Shown here: positions 1 through 11,996 of the stretch, in pieces
Numbering within the stretch: position 1 is the stretch's first letter
How the letters are laid out: the number at the start of each line of letters is the position of its first letter
Assembly: GCA_050084515.1 (NCBI GenBank)
Contig: CM114275.1
Coordinates: 27,652,001 to 27,716,000 of the forward strand
Length of the DNA: 64,000 bases
From: Blasia pusilla
Taxonomy: Eukaryota > Marchantiophyta > Marchantiopsida > Blasiales
Reading direction: 5' to 3'
The notes under the pieces: generated by a model
Told to the model about the DNA's origin: nothing
Databases searched by the model: none
Seen by the model: only the letters and a program-made list of their open reading frames with translations
Made by a program: the position numbers and the translations under genes

Positions 1-248
1 CTTCAAAATGGAAAATTCTGGCAGCTCAGCTATGAGAAACCTTCACGATCTCTTAATCCCTTGAAAGGAATTGGTTCTCTGAACGAAGGTATGAGAGATT
101 GCCCACTTGCTCTTAGTAGTCAATGCAGATGGAAATAATGTAGGTTTTCAAACCCTCTTCCAGACTGTCCGCTTTGATGGGCCGAATGCATGAAACAGTA
201 TCCCCCACTATGGAGCATGAATTGGCAGTGAAGGACAAGTGAGCCCTG

Positions 249-305
249 TTGATTACTCACGTCATGATCTAGCAAGTACTCTCGCCCATTGAACAACACT
301 CTAGT
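249..305 (-). other. Possible internal exon of the AT-hook gene
   Basis: On the minus strand a 57-base open block begins after a good acceptor (CTTTCAG) and ends at a consensus donor (GTGAGTAATC). It translates to a stretch containing VLFNGREYLLDHD with no stop. An exon of this size and quality suggests the left-edge minus-strand gene continues out of the window. The frame linking it to the exons further right could not be established; the sequence from 306 to 1330 holds several open blocks (for example 502-690 minus) that may be further exons. Confidence 0.3.
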
Positions 306-1331
306 TGCAACCAATACCTGAAAGAGAATGTGGAGCTTTAAAACAAAATTATAACTGGAACGAGACAACCTTTAGGTCTATACTAGAGCCAAACCCTTAC
401 GTGGATGCCCAGAGGACGTTCTCTGACAAAATTTTGCACACGATTCACTCTTTGTGCCCCAAGTTAAGTGTGAGACTGTCAGGAAAGTGACAACGTACCA
501 TTTAGAAGTTGCACGAGACTCGTGACATTTCAAATTGACTACAAATTTCAGGTAGGATGGGCCAGGCACATTTATGCTCCAGCCTTAAATCCCCACTGCC
601 AGTTGTAGGACATAGTGCCAACTGCTGACATCCACTTCCTCCCAACTTCAGTCCCAATATCTCAAAATGACGGGGCTCAAAGAACTTCACGTAAAATACG
701 AGTTGCTCAAAGCGCTACCAGAGCATCCTCATAACACAGAAGTATGGGCCCATTTGGGAATTCAGCCAGCACCTGCTCTCGTAAACGGGCTAACTCATTG
801 CTGCCAGTCGGGGGAGCAACCAGAAGTACTCATTTGGTCTAGAACAAAAACTGTCCCGATTAGTAAAAGCTTGACACATACGATTCTGAGGAGAAGCCAG
901 CCAAATACAGAGAGAAATATCCAAAATCGCAAAAGTCCACATACCAGACAATGTAGGCGCTAATGTCACAAAAATCAGATTCAAGATTCGGAGTTCTAGT
1001 GACGGATGGCGCGACTCTGGTTGCCAGGATGTAGCCGCAGTGAAAGCTGCCCGAAGAATAGGAGACACAGTGTCCATTCATAGATGATAGGAATGTAAAT
1101 AGTCATGGTTTGAAAAGGGTACAACGTGAGCCAACCACCATCGACCAAACGAATCACATGCTTCTACTGCAAAAACCACCCTGCACAGGCGAGGCAAGGC
1201 CCAGACGCTGAGCAGCACCTCACCAGAGTACTTTTACATGTTCATAATTTATAGTCTAGAGCGTATCCAGACAAGGCAGGTTACAGAGAAGAAGATGCTT
1301 ATACTAGCTTCGGGGCTTCCACGACTTACAG

Positions 1332-1901
1332 TCAACCAAATTGTGACCAATAGCGGTCAGGAGGGTTGGAAATCCGGTTAAGACCGACAATTTGGCTTTC
1401 CAGTGCTCTCCTTGACTTCCCTGTAAATTCAAACGCTTCCGCTGCCGCCGAATCTTTGCAGCCTTAATGCAAACAGCCATTTGCAAAACAAAACAGAATC
1501 GAGAATCCTCAGACCCGATGAACGGGACTTACTGAGTTTCAAATTTCAATACAAGCACCTGCAGCTCGTCGCGGCTCACTCTTGCGCCTGCGTCCTTCAC
1601 GTTTGCCAATTTTTGGCTTCACCGGCTCCTCAACAAATTTTCCGCCATTGCTCTCTGGGCCACCGTCAGTCGATTCGCCTTTCTTCGGCCGCTTCCGCTT
1701 TTTCCCACCATCCTCGCTTTCTGTGAGCTGGAGCTTCTCATCCTCTACCTTCTTCTCCTCCGCTGGCAGTTCCTCCTTCAGAACCTTACGAGGTCTTCCC
1801 CTCTTTCTTTGCACGGGCAAAGGATTGGATGCACTACTCTCGACTACCTCTTTCGTAGTTGCTATGGGCAGCTTCTTTGTCAAAACCTTAGCCCGCCCCA
1901 T
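1332..1901 (-). CDS. AT-hook nuclear protein, two predicted exons
   Basis: Predicted exon 1 runs from an ATG at 1901 down to 1559 and ends at a GT donor (CTGCAG|GTGCTT). It encodes a basic, Lys/Glu-rich, low-complexity protein with a clear AT-hook core (KRGRPRKV) about 35 residues in, so minor-groove DNA binding in the nucleus is the likely role. The phase-1 donor joins in frame to an acceptor at 1463 (ATTAAG|GC). Exon 2 (1462-1332) then reads without a break through GLNRISNPPDRYWSQFG to a TGA, giving about 157 residues. Directly behind that TGA lies a strong donor-like GTAAGT, so the real gene may splice differently and continue left: an exon-like block bounded by CTTTCAG and GTGAGT occurs at 249-305 minus. 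The family was not recognised. Another possible 5' exon lies at about 2296-2405. The AT-hook is seen; the gene structure is inferred. Confidence 0.45.
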
Positions 1902-2295
1902 CTGCTGGCAACACACCGCGGTAATCTCAAAACCACTGACTAAACTTCCAGCAAAACAAAATTTAACCGCAGACGAAGTTGCTGAGACTCATTAAGAGCT
2001 GAAACATCAGAAAGACAAAGATCACCACGAGACCAACTCAAACATTCACGCGAATCCTCGCGGCTCGCAACTGGATATCCGAGACAACTGGAAATCTGGA
2101 GCATGAAAACGGAGCACACGAACCCGAGCGAATGAGGACAGTGTCTAAACAATTCAGATGTCCTCACCACACCCGTAGACTATCCGCCGTAATCCGCTCC
2201 GTCCTACGGAAAAGCACCGATAGAACCAAACGACCTTTTTCTACAATGCAAGTTCCGCATAGAGTACAAACACCGCTGCTTAAAGATCAGCGAGG

Positions 2296-2405
2296 ACCAC
2301 ATCCGGACTCGAAAAGCTCGCTAGCGAATTCCTCATTCGTCATGGCACGCCGAAGCTGCGGCAGCATCGAACCAGCGCGCAGCAGCCGAATTAAGTACTC
2401 ATAGA
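2296..2405 (-). other. Possible 5' exon or leader ORF
   Basis: On the minus strand an open stretch reads through YEYLIRLLRAGSMLPQLRRA and then a TNEEFASELFES segment to a TGA. Its codon texture looks coding, and it lies just upstream of the AT-hook exon in the right orientation. It may be an alternative first exon or part of the 5' leader. No homology is recognised. Confidence 0.2.
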
Positions 2406-2409
2406 CACG

Positions 2410-4600
2410 AGGAGCGCAGCGGAGGCAGAAAATACTAGACTCGGACGGGAAGACGGATAAGCACTCGAAGACGATGTATTCCTTCTGCTGCCTCCTGTGA
2501 GAAAATGCTCGAGCAGGGGCGAAGTAACAAGGCGGGGCCTTGGGCCTTCCTTGTTTTGGACGGGGAACCGCCTTGTACTAACCACGGTTACAACCCGTCC
2601 TGCGGTCCGGGTTACGGCACCTACCACTAACCAAACGATATTTCATTTACTTCCACTTATTACTCTGGCTCCGCCATCCCTCGGAATCAAAAGCCGGGGA
2701 CGATCGATACATCGGGCGAGCTACTTTATAGACGAAGGGCCGGATCCGGAGCCGGTAGCCGGTCATGTTCGTACTACCCCGACAACTCGGTGCGGATATG
2801 ATGGAATGACGACCGTGCCCGGGTGACGGACGAGCCCATCGCCCCCATGGGAGGGCCATGACAGCACACCGGGGGGTTTTGAATGTACTCATGCTTTCAT
2901 AATTGCCCCCGCACTGCCTTTCGTTCTTGTACCACTGTTGACAATGCCATCCGTTTTCCACGTCCCAAACCCGTATTAGTCAAAGGAACGGAAAATGGTG
3001 CCACGCTGGGTTGACAATTGTGGACCTTAGAACTGTCAGGCGTCCTCTCTGCGTTCTTGTACATCGCAGGGCCCCCCCGCCCGGGCGCTCTTACGGATCT
3101 TGAGGGGCAGGTCGGGCCTTATTATTGTTTGTTCTCGGCCAGCATTTTCACCTTCACCTTTGCCGGAGGGGATGGGCTGGAATTCCGCATATGATTTTCA
3201 TGAATTGTTAATAATGACTGGAGACCAGGATGGAAACGTTTATTACGAGTAGCTCTAAGCATTCTCTTATTCGCCTTTTCGTATAGTTTGCACGATCCTT
3301 TCACCCGTTAGAGGTAGAAGATGTTCGTGATTCATGTCGCTGGGGATTTTTCAACCATGTGTCACACACACTACTCTTACCCTCTTCGATCGAGTTTCAC
3401 GAGGCACTTCGGCACATGGGCAATGAGGTCGGATCCGAATTTCATCTTCATGCGATAAGTATGTAAAGTTGTTTATGCAGATATGGTGCACACCGGTTTG
3501 GAGTTTTTTATTTGCACTCGGTATACCCAACGTCGAAAAGGGAGACTACCTACCAATAGTGGTAGCCTCTTGCATGCAGCTTACGTTCTGGTTGGCCATG
3601 GAGCAAACCCTAGTCACGAGAATTCGTAAGAATAAGTTGCACCCGCGATGGGTAGTTAGACCGGTATTTTTTCTATTTTTTAAATCAATTCGAAGATAGT
3701 GAATGAATTCTAAATTTTATTGTTTAGTGTTGGGTAGTAAAGAGGGTAAGTGATTTTACGTTAAAAAAATTCATGGTCTAGTGTGGATAGTACAAGGCTT
3801 TGGAATGCAATGAAAACATTCATTCTCTATAGCCAACATCACTCTTGCAATTTTTTATCTTCATGTGCATCATTCTTTGAAAGATGAATCAAGATGTATA
3901 GAAAATCAATACCAAAGATACCAGCTTCAAATTCCCGGGTAATATTTACAAGTGCCACCTCCCATGTAATAGATCTTCTATAAATATTTTCTATAAATAT
4001 CTTCCCAATTCCTACCATGCCATAAAGAAAAAAATTTGCATATAATTAAATCAAATAAGTTAAGATTTAATCACATGAAAAATATATTTCTTTTTTGAAA
4101 ATAATGTGAACTTGCACTCCGGAGAAAAAAATTTGAGCTTACAAGTTAAAATAAATCACGAGAAAGAGTTCACAAAGCAAAGAATTTGTACAAATATCAA
4201 AACCTTCTTCCAAGCAAGACAGTGCATCTTGATCATCCTAAGGAATTGTAAATTGAATAACTAGCTCTTTAAATGACGGATACAATACTCATCCATAGTT
4301 CTCAAAAAAAATGTATGTAATTGTATCTCAAACATGGTGAAAAAGTAATCACAACCAATTAATGGCGTTGTTCTTCATATGTGAAGAACTATAGTCCATC
4401 AGCTCATCATACTTCACACTATTTTCCCACTTTAATCCTTATGAATTGATATTTTAAGTAGAACCCAATATAAAAAGAATGTAAGAGAAGGATCCTTAAG
4501 TTTTAACCTATGTAAGGTATAAGTGATTAAAAGAATGACCACAGTCGTTTATACTCTTACCTTTTAGTGAAAGGTAAATGGCTTAAGGTGAGTTTGGTTC
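2410..4600. other. GC-rich flank grading into AT-rich intergenic DNA
   Basis: The first kilobase is GC-rich with many CpGs and short open frames on both strands, as expected for the shared upstream region of a gene. No protein could be recognised in it. From about 3700 the sequence becomes AT-rich and has no convincing coding content. Confidence 0.3.
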
Positions 4601-5401
4601 GAGAGGTACTTTTGAAAGAGCTCTTGATGTGGAATATGATAAGAAGGGTAAGCCAAATCCATCTGGAATATGCTTTTTTTGCTTGATATGTCAAGTGGAG
4701 ATCGCAAGCAAAGAAGGTGGGGATATAGAGTCAAGCTCCAAATACTTGAAACAATAGTTGAGGAATTTGGGGACTTTTTGATAAACCAAATTTTGAATGA
4801 ATTTCCTCCAAAGAGGGAAGCTGATCATAAGATTGAGCTGTTCATTTTTTCTCTGCTTGCTTGGGAAGCTCCTTACATATTCTATCGAATTAAACTTCTA
4901 AAGTTAAAGAAACAGTTATGTGAACTACTCACAAGGGGACATTCAAACCAAGAAGTCACCTTATAAAGCGTCATTTGTCTTTTCATGAATATGCAAGATG
5001 GGAAGTTGAGACTATGTGTTAACTATCAAAAACTCAATAAAGTGATGGTGAAGAATAATTATCCTTTTCCAAACTTGGATAACCACTTTGGAAGGTTGTC
5101 AAGTACTACATACTTTAAAATAACTAACTTAAAGATAAGTTATTACCAAAATGGGATCGTAGAGGCTACTGTGGAGAAGATTGCGTGCAATATGGGATAT
5201 GTTTCCCTCAAGCTCATAGTAACGCCCTATCGTTAGTGTAATGAACCTTTGAAAATCACCATGTACATGAATTATTTTTTTCGTAGGGAGATAAATGAGT
5301 ATGTCATCATCTACATTGATGATGTATTAATCTATTCAAAGTCACAAGATGAGCATATTCAGTATACTTGGAAGATACTCGGTACTGTGTAGCCATATAC
5401 G

Positions 5402-5498
5402 GAGTTTACTCTTAGATTTTTTCTGTGTTGCCATATAGCTTTTTCTCCTTAAGAGAAAAAGCTATATGGCAACACAGAAAAAATCTAAGAGTAAACTC
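5402..5498. repeat. Perfect inverted repeat, 46-bp arms, 5-base spacer
   Basis: Arms 5402-5447 and 5453-5498 are exact reverse complements around the spacer CTTAA. The right arm is the native RT coding sequence (its translation starts EKKLYGNTEK, matching LYANVEKSEFG of the related element near 44.2 kb). The left arm is therefore an inverted copy of it. Confidence 0.95.
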
Positions 5499-5984
5499 GG
5501 TTGTAGCAAGATCAAATTCTTATAATTAAGCAATGTCATCCGTGCATTATGAAATAAGTTTTAATATTGAGAGGGTTAAAGATATTACTAAGGATAAACC
5601 TTCCTCAAGCTAAATAGTGAAAGGATTGAGAAGGTTCATTGGATTGGTCCAATTGTATTGGATCCATGAGAGAAAAATTTCAGGAATAGTGAGACCTCTC
5701 ACAAACTCGATTTTAAGGTTTCAAACACCATGTGGACTTACAAAGTCAATGCAAAAATTAATCAATGCAAGTCAAAGAGATCTTACCATTTGAGATCGTG
5801 TGGCATTAAGCTAACAAAGTTCGATAAATCATTTGAAGTGCATACAAATGTTAATGACCATGAAATTATAGGAAGGTCGGTGCAAGAAGGGAAATATGGA
5901 GTGTACACCAAAAATACACTTAACGAAAATCAACACATATGGCCTACTTATGAGAAATAGTTGTATGCAACAAGGTTGCATGTG

Positions 5985-6575
5985 GACAAAGTGTGTGTCC
6001 GTGGATATGTCCATGTAGAAATCATAGAATAAGTTTAAATTTTTAGATTAATCAGATAGTTTAATATTATATATGTTTAGATGACACTCGATGTAGATCG
6101 ATTGAAGATGCATATTGACACGATAATATAGAAGCTTTAAAAAAATTAGATTCAGAAATTTAGAATATGATGAGTTTTTCAAATTGAAATTAAATATAAC
6201 ATGGGAAATAAGGATGATGATAATAAGACCATAAGACATTCGGACTAGCAAAGACTACAATAATAATACCAATGTTAAAAATCCTAAGTTTGATTGAACA
6301 ATAAGAAAACAATCATATTTTTGGTAGACTTACCTCCGTCTTATGATCCCCCGCCTCCCCTCCCTCCAATCTCATTGCCCTACGTACTCATCCTTGCCCT
6401 CCCCTCGACCATGAACTATAAGTGTGCATCTTACATCTTGCAATCCATGTCCATGGACATGTCTAGACTTTTACGTCCATGTCCAGACTTGTCCGTTTTC
6501 TAACAAACATGGTATGCAATGGTTCCTTTTTTTGGGAAGTGACATTACCACTTGGGGCTCCATTAGACGCGCATA
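5985..6575. other. Insertion inside the RNase H remnant
   Basis: RNase H homology stops near 5985 (after HIWPTYEK) and resumes near 6578 (DNMLVKHFETNEK). In the relative at 40-48 kb these blocks are only about 36 residues apart, so about 480-590 bp has been inserted. The insert is AT-rich with a short C-rich tract at 6330-6400 and GGACA/TGTCC-rich ends that are loosely inverted. Its family is unknown. Confidence 0.45.
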
Positions 6576-7139
6576 TATATTGATAATATGTTGGTCAAGC
6601 ATTTTGAGACAAACGAGAAAATAGGATTGTATGATATATTGGCACTTATGAATGTGGAATTTGTTTATAAGCTTGGGAAATGTAAATTCATCTTTGATGC
6701 AGTGAGTCATATGGAGAAGTACATGTCATTGATGAAACAAGTTTTGAGAGTCTTTTTTTCCAAGGAGACACACATGGAGAAAAAGATCTATGAAGGATAT
6801 ACAAAGGGCACATAAGCGAGTCAAATTTAAAGGAAGTTGAAGCTTAAAGAAAATATAGCCAAAAGATGTTTGAAGCACGGTTTGTTAAGGTTTAAGAAAA
6901 TCCAAATCTATGTCGTTCATGGTAAGGTTCTATAGTGTTAATGGAATGCCAAAATGAATCCTTGGTTGGACATAAAGGGGATAAATTCACACTTATTGTT
7001 TTACCCCAATTAACATGAAGGAAATACGAAGAAGGACTATGCATATGTAGATGACAACTATGAATGAGAAAAGTCAAGGAAGAAATGAAGGAAAGCAGAT
7101 TAGGAAGGGAAAGAGTCCTCTAACACCAAACCCGGACTA

Positions 7140-9840
7140 ATATGGGTGTGGAGTAAGGATATATATTAGCATTATGACACAAAGTACTTCTATAAGGATA
7201 TTTTGAAGGAGGCTCATACCTTCATTTAATAAGAGATGTATGCTCAAATTAACATTCCTCTACAAAAAAATTTCAAATATCATAAAGTTAAATATCACCA
7301 ATGATAGGAGAATAAGATTGTGACATAGGAAGGGATATTGGAGAAAGGCTGGCCAAAATAATATTTAAAAACCTACTCAAGGATAACCCTTCTTGCAAGA
7401 AAATACTCAAGTCCCTGACTCAATCCAAGAAGTGATGTAAGTCACCTAGTGTAGCCTTCTTCTGGGTGGGGAAGGAAGATTTGTGGGCATAAAAAAATTA
7501 AGTTAGGAAAGCGGGGGTCTTTATGAAGAAGACATCCCATGGATGTGGGTCAAGAATTCACATAATGACCAAAGATACGACACAATTCCTATGATACATG
7601 CAATTGGATCAAACTCTTGTCATACTTTAGTGTAGAAATAGGTATCAACTTTGCTTGATTTGGATTCATGGTGAGGGGAAACTGATATGGTAAATCTACA
7701 ACAAATTTGGTTATATAGAAACTTACTCAATTTTTGTAAGCAATGATCTCTCATAAGACTATATAAGATTAATCTACATGCAATCACTCTCGGGCCCGAG
7801 TAACCCTCTTATATCTGTAATGTTATGAATCATTGCACATTCCTCCTCTTAACAACTCTACTCCTAAAACACATAAAGTAAGGCAAGAGGGTATTTGGGA
7901 GGTCCTTCCTCCTTCCTTTAGGCATCTCAAGCTTCTCGTAAATCTATGTTAAACACAGTATTGGTAATCCCACGCTAGTAGTTCCAACCTAGATGTTGCT
8001 TGATTTCTTCTTGGTGCTCTCTACATTTCGAGTTTTCTCCTATATAAAAAGTCATTGGAAATATCAAAACTCACTTCCCTACCACAATTTGGTATTGGCA
8101 ATGCCAATGAATTGTTCTTTAGTCTCTTTTTTTTTCACTCATGCACAAAATACATCCATCCACCACTATACAATCATAATAAAGAGTAATACTAACTTGT
8201 GATTTCATCTTATATAAGATCCCTATGGCATTTCCGCCTCTCCAACTCTACTTGATCTTCTCCTTTTAGATTTGAATAGATCCTTAGGCCTCTATTTATA
8301 CTCCCTTTACATGTTTATAAGAAAAGAGTCAGGTCTATTCACAACCCTTGATTTCTCTCCCTCGTTGAAATCTCAAATAACTTACCATCCAAGCAAGCCA
8401 AAGAAGGTTTGGCTAATTGTTCCTTCAAACTCCTATTCTCCTCTAGCATAAGGTTTCTTTCTATAGACGTAACTGATTCAAATGCTAATTAATTTCTATT
8501 CAAATTCTATAATAAGCAAGATTAAATTCTATAATAAGTTTTATAGTATAGAATCACCATATACACTCTCAATTCTTTCACAATAGGAATCACGAATGGT
8601 AATATTGAAATGATCATTTTTTCATAACATCTAATCCCAAAATTCCAAATTATGAAATCTTTATAAATAATTTTATCTTTGTACGTAAGAAAAATATCAC
8701 AACTAGTATTGAACTATACTCAAACAGGCCTATTTACAACCATAGCTCGATGAATAAGGACATACAAAACATAATCCCAAGTCCTTCCGTACGTGATGAT
8801 AGAAAGCGTCATTGCATTTGGTGATTGCATTACTTGATTCATGAATGCCTCTCTAAAATGGTAGACTAGATAAGGAGTAAAGCAGTGCCTATCTACGAGG
8901 ATAAACTTTACTTGATATGGGTTAAGCAAAAGGAAATCAAGTACAACTAGCGCTCTACCCTTATCCATGATTGACTAACATCCTCTATTATCCCCAATAA
9001 TGGGTTATGGTAAAGTTTTCTCCCAAGAGAGATAATGCACTCTCATTAATTGGAAAATTAACAATACCAAATCCATTCACTATTCCTATAGTGATAGAAG
9101 GAACTCTTTTGCGATAACAAACCTCTCCAAACAATCAACTCCACACATATCACACCCTCAAAACTCTTGAAAAATATATCATGGCCAAATCACTCTTCTG
9201 AGGATAATCCACTCTCATTAGAAGAGCAAACAAATCCAATGTCATCCACTCAAGAATGACAAGAGAAATTCAAAAAATAAAGTTTGAGGCGATGAACCCT
9301 TAAAGGTCCTTACTCTTTATACACTCTCAAGGGATCCACAAGAATCGAAAATAAACTTGATATTATCTTGTGCCACATGGTTTCCTCTCAAGGCTTAGCC
9401 AATCTCATTTTGACTCAAGTAGATTAATTTTTATTTTCCTAAAATATCCTAAATCCTCCCTTCTAGTATAGCCTTGACTTTTTTACAAAAAAATTATACT
9501 TTAGTTTTATTTTCATTAATACATCAATCCACTACTTTACTTTTATATTTCTCATATCTCATTAATTACTTTTTTTCTGAAAGTTGGGGCCGCACAAACG
9601 AGGCATCATAAAGAGGTTTAAACATGATTTTTTTTTCTTAAAATAATTTATTTAATATTTCTAAAACTCTCTCAAACACTAATAAGAGTAGAATATGCAT
9701 CGTGGATTATTTGACTACATGACACCGGAGTTCCTTGTCTCCCACTACTACTTCATCCTTGAAATCTCAAAGTAGCTCCATACAAAAAATACGACAATCA
9801 CTCTCAAAGGGAGTCTTAAGCCCTAATTCTTCTATTTTCC
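7140..9840. other. AT-rich sequence without recognised genes
   Basis: Short open frames occur on both strands; the longest is an 82-codon frame at 8720-8968 minus that resembles nothing I recognise. The stretch is probably decayed transposon sequence. Confidence 0.3.
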
Positions 9841-10400
9841 ATACAATCGGGCTCCAATCTATCACGTCTCTTAGGATAGATCGGTGAGATCTACTATAGC
9901 GCCTTCATGAGTAGCGGAGGACATGCTCAATAGGTCGATAATGACTTGCTGAGGCCCCGAGAAACTTGAAAGAATAGATTTCCCCTTCGTTTTGGCTCAT
10001 TTGGAGCCATATTGAGGAACTTACTATTTTAGGTAAGTACCATTTTTAGTATATGGTCAACTTTCTATTTTTTTTGAGTGGCCCTTGACCTCCTACATGA
10101 GGTCAAGAGCCAAGGAGGTGACTTGGGAGCATAGGTTACCATGGAGAGAGCTTGGGAGAGGGGAGGGGTATACCTCAAGGAAAGAGAGCTTGAGAGCTCG
10201 TTCTCTCTTTGTTGAACCTCTTGGCATGAGGCGACGGAGCTATGGTCTTGCTTGCCTTGTGAGTGTAACCCAAGCCTCTCATTAAGAGAGTGGGTTTGGT
10301 TTGACATTGAGAGACATATGTGAGAGTGCATACATGTGAGAACTATAGTGTTGTGAGCGAGATTTGATCTTACTTTACAAAGAGATATTGACAGAGTGAG
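9840..10400 (+). repeat. LTR-like repeat of the methyltransferase element, copy a
   Basis: This stretch shares clear similarity with the minus strand of 22,585-23,525 (for example AGGTCAAGAGCCAAGGAGGT and TTGTTGAACCTCTTGGCATG), with 39,330-39,640 plus, and with 63,868-64,000 plus. It lies 5' of gag in copy 1, and the minus-strand relative lies 3' of the last domain in copy 3. That is the placement expected of an LTR. Exact ends were not determined. Confidence 0.6.
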
Positions 10401-10934
10401 AGAGCTTCATTGGGGAGCTCGCTTGTCACTTGCTGCTTTTGCAGGTTGGGGACCGTGTTCCCCGTTCAACAACTTATGGGAGTGCTCATTGGAGTTTGAG
10501 CCGCTTACTTGTGATGTTACCTTTGCCGATTTTTTGTGTGGAAGAGTGGCGCACGGAAGCGCTGCCCAATTTTTTATAGGGATTGAGTATGGGGGCGAGT
10601 TGCCCCATACCAATGCTCTCAGGAGCACCATGTAGTTTGCTGATTTGTGTTCTCATATGTTTTACATTTTCATTGGGAGAAATCAATGCGGAAGCGCTGC
10701 CGAATTATCTGTAGGAGAAAGAGATATTTGGCTTTACGACAATCCCTGTATGTTTTTATTGGAATGTCCAATTCCAAATATTTTTGAATGCTCTTGTAGA
10801 TCGTAAAGCTCTGCATGCTCTGCAATAAATGGTGTGGAATTTGGAGTTGCGAGCAAAAATTTACGGTCAATCTTGCAAAATTTCCATTGCTAGGCAATTT
10901 TTAGGGTTAAATTGTTCAAACCCTGAACCAGCCG

Positions 10935-11100
10935 CCGTGCCGACGGCGACCGTCGCCGTCATAGTCACCATCAATGCTCTTCCGTCAACGATCAATGGTC
11001 GATGGTCAATCGTCACTATCAACGATCCCTCGTCACCATCAATGGTCAACCGTCACCGTCAACGGTCCACAGTCCACCATTCACCGTCAGACGTTGCCGT
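10935..11100 (+). repeat. Degenerate GTCAACGGTCACC-type minisatellite
   Basis: Variants of a 12-18 base unit (GTCAACGGTC, GTCACCATCAATGGTC and similar) recur head to tail, without a strict period. The stretch lies in the GC-rich leader between the LTR-like repeat and gag. Confidence 0.6.
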
Positions 11101-11996
11101 CGCCTAGCGCTGATCAGAGCCGCATTCGGCCATTGTCAACCCTTTGGTTGCCATTTCCGCCATTACGGAGTGGAGGGTCTTCCACGACCACCGTTGATTC
11201 TCTGACTTGCGCCGCCACCACATACATTGGTTTGGCCGCCACTATCATCGGAGTTTCGTCATCAACCAGTGATGGCAAATGATATCGGGTTATGGTGTTT
11301 GAGTTTTCATTTCATGTTGGTATGTTGGGATTGGTAGCCGCTCGACGATGACTTATAGCCGCAACACGCCACCGATTGCCGCACCGTGCCGCATGTGGCC
11401 ACACCGCACCGTCTTGATCACGGAGCTGCTCCTTCACTAAGGTACAGAGCATGTGAATTGCTGATTGAGGAGGGTATGCCGTCAAGTGCCGTGCCGTTTG
11501 TAGCCGTTCCATGCCACCAGTGCCGCATCGGACCGCTCGACCTGCACCGCATATCGAGGAGGTTTGAGCAACGTCAGTTCAAGAGGAGTACGAGTTGCTG
11601 ATTGGAGGAGTTATCTTCATGACCGAGTTCAGTCGAGATTTGCAGCTGCCGAGGAGCAACATCGACATTATTGTCAGGTTACCAATTATGGTCTCTTATC
11701 CTGCACATGTGAGGGATTTCCGGATATTGGGAAGTTATTTGGGTATTGGGTTTCATGCTGATGCTAGGAGCATCGATGATAGATGGATTTAGGGGACATA
11801 GACCTGTGTGGGATATCTAGAGTTGAGGATGGTTTGTCGATAAGACGATAGATCAATGATTTGCTGCACCACGTTGCTTGTTTCCGCACAACACACATCT
11901 TAGTGAGAGAGTGTAGATTGAGTCCCACATGTTTAGTTTGAGTGATTGAGGGATTACTCGCGAGATTGAGAGTGACCGTGTGAGAGGGGCAGGAGG

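Larger units (their letters stand above)
4600..7140 (+). mobile_element. Decayed Ty3/gypsy pol remnant (relative of the 40-48 kb element)
   Basis: Fragments line up in order with the chromodomain element at 40-48 kb: the protease-RT linker (EFPPKREADHKIE near 4800), RT core (KLRLCVNYQKLNKV near 5000), the RT active site with an intact YIDD near 5320, RNase H (FEVHTNVNDHE near 5840, then ILALMNVEFVYKLGK near 6640), and the start of integrase (MFEARFVKV near 6870; GHKGDKFTL near 6970). Many frameshifts and stops show it is old. A perfect foldback sits inside RT, and about 590 bp of unrelated DNA interrupts RNase H. No LTRs were found. Confidence 0.75.

Noticed and set aside
860-1081. Open frames on both strands that look coding
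   Set aside because: The plus-strand and minus-strand readings are equally plausible by eye, and no consistent splice pattern joins either to a gene.
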